Shown: positions 20,895-29,800 of the stretch, one piece after another
How positions within the stretch are numbered: the first letter of the stretch is position 1
Layout of the letters: each line of letters starts with the position of its first letter
Assembly (NCBI GenBank): GCA_035476575.1
Contig: DATILL010000085.1
Location: 3,377-67,376, forward strand
From: DATILL01 sp035476575
GTDB lineage: Bacteria; Actinomycetota; Actinomycetes; Mycobacteriales; JACQDL01
Length of the DNA stretch: 64,000 bases
Direction: 5' to 3'
Translations under genes and position numbers: made by a program
The notes under the pieces: model-generated
Told to the model about the DNA's origin: nothing
The model's input: the letters and a program-made list of their open reading frames with translations, nothing else
Databases searched by the model: none

Positions 20895-21659
20895 ATGGCC
20901 ACTCAGCGGATGGGGGACGGCGTGACCGCGGCGGACCAGGCCGCCGTTGCCCGGCTCGCCACCGGAGCCCGCGACCTAGCCGAGCTCGACGCCCGGATCG
21001 CGGCGTGCCGGGCCTGCCCCCGGCTGGTCAACTGGCGCGAGACGGTGGCCAGGGACCGGCGGGCGGCGTACGCCGGGCAGACCTACTGGGGCCGCCCGGT
21101 CCCCGGCTTCGGCCCGGTGGACGCCCGGATCTGCGTGGTCGGGCTGGCTCCGGCTGCGCACGGCGGCAACCGCACCGGCCGGATGTTCACCGGCGACCGC
21201 AGCGGCGACTGGCTGTACGCCGCGCTGTACCGGGCCGGCCTGGCCAACCAGCCGACGGCGACGAGCCGCGACGACGGGCTGACGCTGTACGGCGTCCGGG
21301 TCACCGCGCCGGTGCACTGCGCGCCGCCGGCCAACAAGCCCACGACGACCGAGCGGGACACCTGCCGGGCCTGGCTGGACCGCGAGCTGGCGCTGCTGGC
21401 GCCGGCGCTGCGGGTCGTCGTCGTGCTCGGCGGGTTCGCCTGGTCGGTGCTGTGGGCGGCGCTGCGGGCGACCGGCCAGCCGGTGCCGCGGCGGCTGCCG
21501 GCGTTCGGGCACGGCGTCGAGGTGGCGGTCCCGGAGCGCGGCTGGCACGTGCTGGCCAGCTACCACGTGAGCCAGCAGAACACCTTCACCGGCAAGCTGA
21601 CCGAGCCGATGCTGGACGCGGTGTTCGCCCGCGCCGTCGAGCTGGCCGCCGCGCCCTGA
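20895..21659 (+). CDS. udgB: family 5 uracil-DNA glycosylase (UdgB-type, Fe-S)
   Basis: This 254-residue protein has four cysteines placed for a 4Fe-4S cluster (C38 and C41 in AACRACPRLVNW, C142 in PVHCAPP, C157 in DTCRAW). Motif 1 is GLAPAAHGGNRTGRMFTGD. The catalytic Asp/Asn position is replaced by Ala in that loop, as in family 5 enzymes. The distal motif is SYHVSQQNTFTGKL with the catalytic histidine. It excises uracil and other deaminated bases from DNA. An alternative ATG lies five codons in. Gene length matches the family. Confidence 0.93.
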   Translation: MATQRMGDGVTAADQAAVARLATGARDLAELDARIAACRACPRLVNWRETVARDRRAAYAGQTYWGRPVPGFGPVDARICVVGLAPAAHGGNRTGRMFTGDRSGDWLYAALYRAGLANQPTATSRDDGLTLYGVRVTAPVHCAPPANKPTTTERDTCRAWLDRELALLAPALRVVVVLGGFAWSVLWAALRATGQPVPRRLPAFGHGVEVAVPERGWHVLASYHVSQQNTFTGKLTEPMLDAVFARAVELAAAP

Positions 21660-21677
21660 TCACCCCCCACCCGCCGA

Positions 21678-21864
21678 GTGTGGTCACCTCTCGGCGTTGT
21701 GGTGACCTGTCGTTGCCTGTGGACCCCGTGTGGTCACCTACGCGCCTTGTGGTGACCTCTTGTGGCCTGGACACCCCGAGAGGTCACCACAAGGCGCGTA
21801 GGTGACCACACGTTGTACGGGGACCCCAACAGGTGACCACACGGCGTAGTGGTGACCACACGGG
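21678..21864. repeat. GGTSACC palindromic repeat cluster C
   Basis: Eight GGTGACC/GGTCACC cores occur, the first four inverted and the rest mostly forward. The two halves could pair as a long stem (ACGCGCCTTGTGGTGACCTC against its complement around 21783-21802). It lies between two rightward genes and ends about 30 nt before ndh, so it must be transcribed with, or regulate, the downstream gene. Confidence 0.9.
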
Positions 21865-21894
21865 ATACGCACCTGTCGCGGTTACCCTCGGGTC

Positions 21895-23220
21895 ATGGCC
21901 CAGCGACGGCACATCCTCATCGTGGGCGGCGGGTGCGTCGGCATGTACACGGCGTACCGGCTGCAGAAGAAGCTCGGCCCGGGGCAGGCGACCATCACCG
22001 TCGTCGACCCGCAGAGCCACATGACCTACCAGCCGTTCCTGCCTGAGGCGGCTGCTGGCTGGGTCGAGCCGAGACACGTGGTCGTGCCGCTGCGCCAGGT
22101 GCTGCGTAAGTGCCGGGTGATCACCGCCACGGTCACCGGCCTGGACCACGCCCGCGGGGCCGCGACCGTCCAGCCGCTGGAGGGCGAGCCGTACGAGATC
22201 GGCTACGACATCGTGGTGATGGTGCCCGGCTCGGTCGCCCGCACCCTGCCAATCCCCGGCCTGGCCGAGCACGGCATCGGGTTCAAGACCATCGGCGAGG
22301 CCATCTACCTGCGCAACCACGTCCTGTCCCGGCTGGACTTCGCCGCCTCGACCAACGACGAGCGGCGCCGCCGCAAGGCGCTCACGTTCTGCTTCATCGG
22401 AGGCGGGTACGCCGGCATTGAGGCGCTGGCCGAGCTGGAGGACATGGCCCGCTACGCCACCCGCTACTACGACAACCTCTCGGCCGCCGACCTGCACTGG
22501 GTGCTGATCGAGGCGGCCGACCGGATCCTGCCCGAGGTCAGCCTGCCGATGGGCGAGTACACGGTACGGCAGCTACTTAAGCGGGGCCTCGACATCCGGC
22601 TCCACACGCGGGTCGAGTCGCTGACCGACTGCCACGTCGTTCTCACCGACGGCGAGGAGCTCGACGTCGAGACGATCGTGTGGACCGCCGGGGTCAAGCC
22701 GAACCCGATGCTGGCGAACACCGACCTGCCCCTGGACGAGCGGGGCCGGGTTGTCTGCGACGCCACCCTGATGGTGCGCGGCGTGGCCGGCGCGTGGAGC
22801 GCGGGCGACTGCGCAGCCGTGCCCGACCTGTCCAGCGACGACCCGACGGCGACCTGCAGCCCCAGCGCCCAGCACGCCGTACGGCAGGCCAAGCGGCTCA
22901 GCGACAACATCGTCCGGTCGCTGCACGGCGAGGAGCCCCGGCCGTACCGGCACGCCTACGTCGGCTCGGTGGCCAGCCTCGGCCTGTACAAGGGCGTCGC
23001 CGAGGTGTACGGCGTCCGGCTCAAGGGCCTGCCGGCGTGGGTGATGCACCGGACGTACCACGTCAGCCGGATGCCGACGTTCAACCGGAAGGTCCGGGTG
23101 GTCGCGGACTGGACTCTCGGGCTGTTCTTCCGCCGCGAGGTGGTCTCGCTCGGCCAGATCCAGGAGCCGCGCCGGGACTTCGCGGCGGTCGCCCAGCGGA
23201 CGGGGCGGCCGGCCGCATAG
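21895..23220 (+). CDS. ndh: type II NADH dehydrogenase (FAD-dependent)
   Basis: This 441-residue protein has an N-terminal FAD-binding loop (ILIVGGGCVGMYTAYRL, residues 7-23) and MTYQPFLPEAAAGWVEPRHV. The NAD(H)-binding loop is FCFIGGGYAGIEALAEL (near 166-182). TIVWTAGVKPNP and AWSAGDCAAVPDL form the second FAD contact region. An amphipathic C-terminal part (ASLGLYKGVAEVYGVRLKGL) probably associates with the membrane. It transfers electrons from NADH to menaquinone without proton pumping. It is monocistronic, with repeat cluster C immediately upstream. Confidence 0.92.
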   Translation: MAQRRHILIVGGGCVGMYTAYRLQKKLGPGQATITVVDPQSHMTYQPFLPEAAAGWVEPRHVVVPLRQVLRKCRVITATVTGLDHARGAATVQPLEGEPYEIGYDIVVMVPGSVARTLPIPGLAEHGIGFKTIGEAIYLRNHVLSRLDFAASTNDERRRRKALTFCFIGGGYAGIEALAELEDMARYATRYYDNLSAADLHWVLIEAADRILPEVSLPMGEYTVRQLLKRGLDIRLHTRVESLTDCHVVLTDGEELDVETIVWTAGVKPNPMLANTDLPLDERGRVVCDATLMVRGVAGAWSAGDCAAVPDLSSDDPTATCSPSAQHAVRQAKRLSDNIVRSLHGEEPRPYRHAYVGSVASLGLYKGVAEVYGVRLKGLPAWVMHRTYHVSRMPTFNRKVRVVADWTLGLFFRREVVSLGQIQEPRRDFAAVAQRTGRPAA

Positions 23221-23242
23221 CCGGCTCGCGGCCCCCGCCCGG

Positions 23243-23285
23243 GCCAGACAGGGCCTGACAGGGCCTGACAGGGCCAGACAGGGGC
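23243..23285. repeat. four tandem copies of a 10-nt unit
   Basis: The decamer CAGGGCCTGA and its variant CAGGGCCAGA repeat four times between the convergent ndh and deacetylase-like genes. The repeat is imperfectly self-complementary (AGGGCCTGACAGGGCCT), so it could form small hairpins that end transcription. Confidence 0.75.
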
Positions 23286-23305
23286 AAGGGCAGCAAGGGA
23301 TGGCG

Positions 23306-24481
23306 TCAGGCGGTGTCGACGGCGGGCAGCGCCTGCAGCCGGGCCAGCTCGGCCGGGTCCTGGGCGCGCATCCAGCGGATCACATCGCGGTACGGCACGC
23401 AGTACGTGTCCGGCTGGCGGCAGGCCTGCCTGACGAAGCTGGCCAGGGCCTGGGTGTAGGCGTTGTTGTTCCAACTGTTGAAGTGGTTGCCGAGGATCAG
23501 CGGCGCCCGGTTGCCGTTGTAGGCCGCGCGGTACATCCGCTGGTACGTGGCCAGCACCTGCCGGGAGTTGGCCACCGAGTCGCCGGTGGTGGGCGGGTCG
23601 CCGGTCTGCTGGACCCAGAAGTTGTAGTCCATCGAGATCACGCCGCGGCTGGTGCCGGCCAACGGCACGTACCCCATCGGGAGCTCCCAGATCCCGTAGC
23701 GGTTCTTCTTCGGCCAGGCGATGCCGCTGCGGTTCCCGCTGGAGTCGTAGCTGAGGCCCAGCCGCCGCAACGCCGGCATGAGCTGGCCTGGCCGGCCCTC
23801 CAGGCACGGCGTCCGGCCGCCCTTGATCGACTCGACCGGCACCTCAAGGGTGGGCATCGTGTCGTCGTGGTTGACCTGCTTGTAGTCCCGGAAGAACGTG
23901 AGGAACTGTTGTAGCTCGCTGGTCCAGTCCGCGGTGGTCCAGTCGTTGGCGGCGTACCCGGCGCCGGCGCAGAAGTGGCCGTTGTAATGGGTGCCGATCT
24001 CGTCGCCGCGGCGCCAGGCGTCGTTCAGGTCCTCGACGACCTGCCTGACCTCGGCCGCACTGAAGAACCCGATCGAGCTGCGGCCAGGGGAGTGGCCCGG
24101 GCCGGTGTAGGCCCGCCGGTACTTCTCACCGACCAGGTAGACGCCGGAGAGGAAGCCGGTGAACCGCATGTTCGCCTTGGCGGCGACGTCGCGCCAGTAC
24201 TCCCACTTGGCGTGTGAGCCGGCGCCGTCGAAGGAGACCACGATGAACTGGGGCGGTCGCTGGCCCGGCCGGAGCCTGGTCGGGGTGAAGAAGGAGTCGG
24301 GGTCGACCGCGCTGGGGCTGGTCGAGCCGGGCCCAGTCGAGCCGGGGCTGGCGGGCTGGGTCGGCTGGCCAGGCGGGTTGGCCACCGAGGCCGGCTGCCG
24401 GTTGTCCGCCTCGGTACGGGCGAACAGCGTGAAGGCCAGCGCGACCACGATAGCGCCGACCAGCAGCGCGTTGCGTTTCAT
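23306..24481 (-). CDS. secreted polysaccharide deacetylase-like protein
   Basis: This 391-residue protein starts with a signal or anchor (residues 5-21, ALLVGAIVVALAFTLFA) followed by a Pro/Ser/Gly linker. The catalytic-like domain begins with PPQFIVVSFDGAGSHAKWEY, which resembles motif 1 of NodB deacetylases (FDGAG instead of TFDDG). GDEIGTHYNGHFC is a plausible metal-binding motif 2, and later come GIAWPKKNRYGIWELPMG and LGNHFNSWNNNAYTQAL. The fold class (NodB-like TIM barrel) is likely. The substrate is unknown, and the missing second Asp of motif 1 leaves activity uncertain. Confidence 0.75.
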   Translation of the reverse strand: MKRNALLVGAIVVALAFTLFARTEADNRQPASVANPPGQPTQPASPGSTGPGSTSPSAVDPDSFFTPTRLRPGQRPPQFIVVSFDGAGSHAKWEYWRDVAAKANMRFTGFLSGVYLVGEKYRRAYTGPGHSPGRSSIGFFSAAEVRQVVEDLNDAWRRGDEIGTHYNGHFCAGAGYAANDWTTADWTSELQQFLTFFRDYKQVNHDDTMPTLEVPVESIKGGRTPCLEGRPGQLMPALRRLGLSYDSSGNRSGIAWPKKNRYGIWELPMGYVPLAGTSRGVISMDYNFWVQQTGDPPTTGDSVANSRQVLATYQRMYRAAYNGNRAPLILGNHFNSWNNNAYTQALASFVRQACRQPDTYCVPYRDVIRWMRAQDPAELARLQALPAVDTA

Positions 24482-24677
24482 GGTGTGATGGCCCCGTCCC
24501 CCGTGATGGGTCGAACGCTAGCAGCACCGCAGCGACCGGAGTCTGGTTCAGGGTAGGTCGCCCAACACTGTAGATGCGTGCCCGGCTTGTCTGGTTGGCA
24601 CAGGCATCGCGACCGTGAGCAGGACGGGTTCTGCCAAACCCGTAACGCGGACTTGTCAGGCTGGCTAGCCTCGTAGA

Positions 24678-24751
24678 GCCCCCGTAGCCCAAACGGCAGA
24701 GGCCGGCCCCTTAAAAGGGCTCCAGTGTCGGTTCGAACCCGACCGGGGGCA
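24678..24751 (+). tRNA. tRNA with UAA anticodon and short (class I) variable loop
   Basis: A full cloverleaf can be drawn. Acceptor GCCCCCG pairs with CGGGGGC plus discriminator A. The D arm is GCC/GGC with GG in the loop. The anticodon stem GGCCC/GGGCT carries the loop CTTAAAA, giving anticodon UAA (Leu codon UUA). The variable loop is CCAGT (5 nt) and the T arm is GTCGG/TTCGAAC/CCGAC. The 3' CCA is not encoded. tRNA-Leu is normally class II with a long variable arm, which this lacks, so amino-acid identity is uncertain. UUA is the rarest codon in such genomes. The 243 nt that follow (to 24994) hold no recognisable gene. Confidence 0.85.
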
Positions 24752-24963
24752 CCGCTCAGCGGGCGGCTGGCGTCCAAGCGCCAGCCGCACTGTCCCCACC
24801 ATGTCATCGAGAGTTCGACCTCGATCTGGAGCGGCGACCCGTATGCCGCTACCTACAGTAGCGCCTTGACCACCCCATGTATCAGATTTGGCGAAATCAG
24901 TTTTCAATGATGACGAGCGCGGCGCGGCCCAGGCGTTGGTTGCGAGGCATCACGTGGTTGTCA

Positions 24964-24991
24964 CAGGGGAACGGCGACAGGGGAACGGCGA
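24964..24991. repeat. perfect 14-nt tandem duplication
   Basis: CAGGGGAACGGCGA occurs twice back to back, ending 3 nt before the stop of the PNPOx-like gene. It is another short edge duplication. Confidence 0.85.
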
Positions 24992-24994
24992 CGG

Positions 24995-25396
24995 TCAGCC
25001 GAGGCGGCGCCCGGTGACACGCTCGGCCGGGATCCGGAGGTAGCAGTCCCGATCGCCGGGCATCCAGGACCGCACCGGCAGCTCCGCCAGCCGGGCGCGA
25101 TCGGCGGGGTCGGTGACCTCCCGGGCGTAGCCGACCACCGTCACACTCCACCCGGACTCGTCGTCCGGGGCGAACCAGTCGGCCTGGAAGGCCACCACCG
25201 CGTTGCGGACCGCGGCAGCCAGCGTGGAGCTCTCGCTGGCACAGATGACGACCGCCTCACCCAGCAGCCTGAACCGGACTGGCAGGACGGCCGGCAGCGC
25301 ATTGTCGGTGCAGACAACTCGGCCGATCGTGACTGAGGAGAGCAGTTTCAGGCAGTCCTCGGCGGTGAGGATCTCCAGCCCGTTCGAGTCATACAT
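24995..25396 (-). CDS. pyridoxamine 5'-phosphate oxidase-like (flavin/F420-split-barrel) protein
   Basis: The 133-residue reading from the ATG at 25396 begins MYDSNGLEILTAEDCLKLLS. It has the split-barrel pattern SVTIGRVVCTDNALPAVLPV, GEAVVICASESSTLAAAVRN and VAFQADWFAPDDESGWSVTV, ending VGYAREV and CYLRIPAERVTGRRL. The family binds FMN or F420 and reduces small substrates. The 'GR(L/V)' start and this length resemble mycobacterial proteins of the dormancy type. It is divergent from a universal stress protein gene, with a DosR-like box between them. Confidence 0.85.
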   Translation of the reverse strand: MYDSNGLEILTAEDCLKLLSSVTIGRVVCTDNALPAVLPVRFRLLGEAVVICASESSTLAAAVRNAVVAFQADWFAPDDESGWSVTVVGYAREVTDPADRARLAELPVRSWMPGDRDCYLRIPAERVTGRRLG

Positions 25397-25651
25397 GGCA
25401 CCACCCGCGGCCTTCGTCGCTTTCGCACCGCTTACCATGCCGGGCCGCCGTAACCGACAACAGGGCCGAAAGTCCCGACCCCGACATCTCGCCCTACCGG
25501 GGCTCATCACCCCGACCCCGCCCGACCAGACCTGGCCCGGCGCGTCCGGCCGGCGTGCCTGAATAGTCATGACGAGGCACCTCACCTAGTTACCTGTTGC
25601 TATTTGGCGCAGGTTTCGCCGGCCGCGACCGATTAGCCGCACGGGGGACCG

Positions 25652-25673
25652 TTGAGGGTCCTTGGTCCCTACC
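25652..25673. promoter_or_regulatory. DosR/DevR-like inverted repeat
   Basis: TTGAGGGTCCTTGGTCCCTA contains GGGTCCTTGGTCCC, which fits the DosR core GGGACTWWAGTCCC at most positions and keeps the GGG/CCC ends. It is 63-84 nt upstream of the USP start and about 260 nt from the PNPOx-like start. Both products are classic DosR-regulon types. The link is inferred from motif plus gene content. Confidence 0.4.
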
Positions 25674-25735
25674 CGGCTTGCCCCCACGTGCTGGACTCTT
25701 ACCGGTACGTAGGACTTCGGGGGCATATTGTGGTG

Positions 25736-26650
25736 ATGTCGAACGTAGGTATGAGAACCGGTGTGGTCGTGGGGATCGATGGGTCGGGAACGACCCGCCG
25801 GCCGCTGCTCTGGGCAGCCCGCGAGGCCCGGCTCCGTCGGGAGCCACTGGTGATCTGCCATGCCTACCCGCCGCTGGACCATTCGGCGGGTCTCCGGTCG
25901 AGTGCGTCGGCCGGGGAGCGCTCCGACCGCCTGACGTGGTACGCCGCCGAGCTGGCTGAGGCGGCTGAACCGGGGCTGACCGTGGTCCCGGCGCCGGTTC
26001 CGGCGCCGGTTCGGGAGGCGTTGCTGGGCGCGGTCGAGCTGCCATGCCTGGTGGTGATCGGTACCGGCGGCGCCGGCCGGATGGCCGAGGCGCTGCTGGC
26101 CGAACCCACGCTGGGCGCATCCGGGCTGGGCGCGTCCGGGCCGATCGCGGTGGTCCGTGGGTCGGCGACCGGCTCAGGCCATCCGTTCGCCGGTCACGTC
26201 GTGGTGGCGGTGGAGTGCCCGGAGTCGGACGCGGCGGTCACGTTCGCCTTCATGGAGGCCGAGCTACGCCGGCTGCCGCTGGTCGCCGTCGGCGCCAGCG
26301 CGCGGGGTACGCCCGGCGGCCTGCCTGGCCGGGACGAGACCGCGGCTTGGGCGATGGTGGAGGCGGCGGTGGCGCCGTACCGGCGACGGCACCGTCGGGT
26401 GGAGGCGAAGCTGGCGGTGCACGCCGGCCATCCGGTCGGTGGGATCCTCAAGGCGGCCGTTGACGCGGCCCTGCTCGTGGTGGGGTCGGCGGACCCGTCG
26501 GCCGGTGCGGGCGGCCCGGTTGACGGCTCAATGCGTCACGCGGCGATCACCGGTGCACCCTGCCCGGTGGTGGTCGTGCCCACCGTGCGGGACCATCCGG
26601 ACGGCTGGCCCTCGCGGCTCCCATCGCACGTGATCAGTAGCCTCCGGTAG
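25736..26650 (+). CDS. universal stress protein (tandem UspA domains)
   Basis: This 304-residue protein has two Usp domains. The first starts GVVVGIDGSGTTRRPLLWAA and contains LPCLVVIGTGGAGRMAEALL with SGPIAVVRGS. The second starts GHVVVAVECPESDAAVTFAF and ends with DAALLVVGSADPSAGAGGPV and PCPVVVVPTV. The nucleotide-binding G-x2-G-x9-G pattern is only partly kept. Such proteins accumulate under hypoxia, starvation or DNA stress and may bind ATP. I chose ATG 25736 because it sits directly before the first beta strand. It is divergent from the PNPOx-like gene. Confidence 0.9.
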   Translation: MSNVGMRTGVVVGIDGSGTTRRPLLWAAREARLRREPLVICHAYPPLDHSAGLRSSASAGERSDRLTWYAAELAEAAEPGLTVVPAPVPAPVREALLGAVELPCLVVIGTGGAGRMAEALLAEPTLGASGLGASGPIAVVRGSATGSGHPFAGHVVVAVECPESDAAVTFAFMEAELRRLPLVAVGASARGTPGGLPGRDETAAWAMVEAAVAPYRRRHRRVEAKLAVHAGHPVGGILKAAVDAALLVVGSADPSAGAGGPVDGSMRHAAITGAPCPVVVVPTVRDHPDGWPSRLPSHVISSLR

Positions 26651-26744
26651 ACCGGTAGACCGGCACGCCAGCGCGGACGACATCACTGGTCTTGTGGCGT
26701 GGTGACCACGAGATCAGTGATCTCGGCTACCGGCGCATTGCGAG

Positions 26745-26772
26745 GCCGATAACCAGGAGCCGATAACCAGGA
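26745..26772. repeat. perfect 14-nt tandem duplication before hrpA
   Basis: GCCGATAACCAGGA occurs twice in a row. An 8-nt doublet (GTAGACCG twice) also follows the USP stop at about 26648. Both lie in the 158-nt gap upstream of hrpA, where no other feature was seen. Confidence 0.85.
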
Positions 26773-26808
26773 GCCGGGTGGCTGGCTGTTGCCTATCCTG
26801 GGCGCCGT

Positions 26809-29800
26809 ATGAGTACGCCGGTGGTCCGACCCTCGCGCGCCGAACTGCGGGAACGTCGGCGGGTGTCGGTGCCGCGCATCACCTACCCGCCCGGCCTGCC
26901 GATCAGCCGCCGTACCGGCGACATCGCCGCCGCGATCCGCGACCATCAGGTGGTGGTCGTGGCCGGGGAGACCGGCTCCGGGAAGACCACCCAGCTCCCC
27001 AAGATCTGCCTGGAGCTGGGCCGGGGTGTGCGCGGGATGATCGGGCACACCCAGCCACGCCGGATCGCGGCCCGCACCGTGGCCGACCGGGTCGCGGCCG
27101 AGCTGGGTACGCCACTGGGCGGGGTCGTCGGCTACCAGGTCCGGTTCACCGACCGGGTCGGTCCGGACACCCTGGTCAAGCTGATGACCGACGGCATCCT
27201 GCTGGCCGAGATCCAGCGGGACCGGCTGCTCCGCCGGTACGACACCCTGATCATCGACGAGGCGCACGAGCGCAGCCTGAACATCGACCTCATCCTCGGC
27301 TACCTCAAGGGGTTGCTGCCGCGCCGGCCCGACCTGAGGGTCGTCATCACCTCGGCCACCATCGACCCGGAGCGGTTCGCCGGCTACTTCGCCGGCCCGG
27401 GCGGCGAGCCGGCCCCGATCATCGAGGTCTCCGGCCGCGGCTACCCGGTGCAGGTCCGGTACCGCCCGATCGTCGACCCGGACGACGAGAACGCCGACCC
27501 TGACCGGGACCAGACCCAGGCCATCCTGGACGCCGTCGACGAGCTGGCCGCCGAGCCGCCGGGCGACGTCCTGGTCTTCTGCAGCGGGGAGCGGGAGATC
27601 CGGGACACCGCCGATGCGCTGGCCGGGCAGCAGCCGGCCGGCACCGAGATCCTGCCGCTGTACGCCCGGCTGTCCACGGCCGAGCAGCACCGGGTCTTCC
27701 AGCCGCATGCCGGCCGGCGGATCGTGCTGGCCACGAACGTCGCCGAGACGTCGCTGACCGTGCCCGGCATCCGGTACGTGGTCGACCCCGGCACCGCGCG
27801 GATCTCCCGCTACAGCCACCGGCTCAAGGTGCAGCGGCTGCCCATCGAGGCGATCTCGCAGGCCTCGGCGAACCAGCGGGCGGGCCGCTGCGGGCGGACA
27901 GCGGACGGCGTCTGCATCCGGCTCTACACCGAGGCCGACTATGCCTCGCGGCCGGAGTTCACCGACCCGGAGATCCTGCGGACCAACCTGGCCTCGGTGA
28001 TCCTGCAGATGGCCGCGGCCGAGCTGGGCGACGTCGCGACGTTCGGCTTCCTCGACCCGCCGGACCGGCGCAACATCGCCGACGGGGTCGCGCTGCTGCA
28101 CGAGCTCGGCGCGCTCGACCCGGCCACGAAGCGACTGACCCCGCTCGGCCGCCGGCTCGCCCAGCTCCCGGTGGACCCGCGGCTGGGCCGGATGGTGCTG
28201 GCGGCGGCCGACAACGGCTGCCTGCGCGAGGTGATGGTGGTGGCGGCGGCGCTGTCCATCCAGGACCCGCGGGAGCGGCCGGTCGAGCAGCGGGCGGTGG
28301 CGGACGAGAAGCACGCCCGGTTCGTCGACAAGGACTCCGACTTCACGACGTACCTCAACCTGTGGGAGTACCTGGCGGAGCGGCAGCGGGAGCTGTCCGG
28401 CAACCAGCTCCGCAAGCTGTGCCGGGCTGAGCACCTCAGCTACCTGCGGGTCCGCGAGTGGCAGGACATCTACGCCCAGCTCCGCCAGGTGGTGCGCGGG
28501 CTCGGCCTGACACCGAACACCGCGCCGGCCGAGCCGCCGTTGGTCCACCGCGCGCTGCTCGCTGGCCTGCTGTCCCACCTGGGCATGAAGGACGGCGCGA
28601 AGCAGGAGTACGTCGGCGCCCGCAACGCCCGGTTCGCGATCTTTCCCGGCTCAGCGCTGGCCAAGCGGCCGCCGCAGTGGGTGATGGCCGCCGAGCTGGT
28701 GGAGACCTCCCGGCTGTGGGGCCGGGTCGTCGCCCGGGTGGAGCCAGGCTGGGCCGAGGAGCTGGCCCCCCACCTGGTAAGGCGCAGCTACAGCGAGCCG
28801 CACTGGTCGAAGCGGCAGGGCGCGGTCATGGCGTACGAGAAGGTCACCCTGTACGGCGTCCCGATCGTGGCGAACCGGCTGGTCAGCTACGCCCGGGTTG
28901 ACCCGGCGCTGGCCCGGGAGCTGTTCATCCGGCACGCGCTGGTCGAGGGCGACTGGGCGACCCGGCACCAGTTCTTCCACGCCAACCGGGCACTGCTGGA
29001 GGAGGTCGAGGACCTGGAGCACCGGGTGCGGCGGCGCGACATCCTGGTGGACGACGAGACCCTGTTCGAGTTCTACGCCGCGCGGATCCCGGCCGAGGTG
29101 GTGTCCGGGCGGCATTTCGACTCGTGGTGGAAGAAGGCGCGGCGGGCCCAGCCCGACCTGCTCGACCTCGACCGGGTGCTGGTCATGGGCGGCTCGGCTG
29201 GTGCGGTCAGCGAATGTGACTATCCCGATGAATGGCCGCATGGCGAGCTGCGGCTGCCGCTGGCCTACACCTTCGAGCCGGGTACGGCGGCCGACGGGGT
29301 CACCGTGCGGGTGCCGCTGGCGCTGCTCAACCAGCTCGACGGCGCCGGCTTCGACTGGCAGGTCCGCGGGCTGCGGGAGGAGCTGGTGATCGCGCTGATC
29401 CGGTCGCTGCCCAAGCCGGTGCGACGCGGCTTCGTCCCGGTGCCGGATGTGGCCCGGGCGGTGCTGGCCCGGGTCACGCCGTACGCCGAGCCGCTGCTGG
29501 ACGCGCTGGAACGCGAGCTTGCGGAGCTGACCGGTGTGGTGGTGCCGCGTGAGGCCTGGGAGCTGGACCGGGTGCCGGACCACCTGCGGCTGACCTTCCG
29601 GGTGGTGGACGAGCAGGACGGCGTGGTGGCGGAGGGCAAGGACCTGGCGGCGCTCACCCGGCGGCTGGCCGACCGGCTGCGGGCCGCGCTGTCCGCCGCG
29701 GGGAGCCCGCTGGAGCGGGCGGGGCTGCGGACGTGGAGCGTGGGGACGCTGCCGCCGACGTACGAGCGGGAACAGGCGGGGTACCGGGTGACGGCGTACC

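Noticed and set aside
24752..24994. Integration scar of a mobile element next to the tRNA
   Set aside because: No integrase gene and no direct repeat of the tRNA 3' end could be found in the window.
26683..28578. 631-residue frame antisense to hrpA
   Set aside because: Shadow composition and no motif; hrpA is unambiguous.
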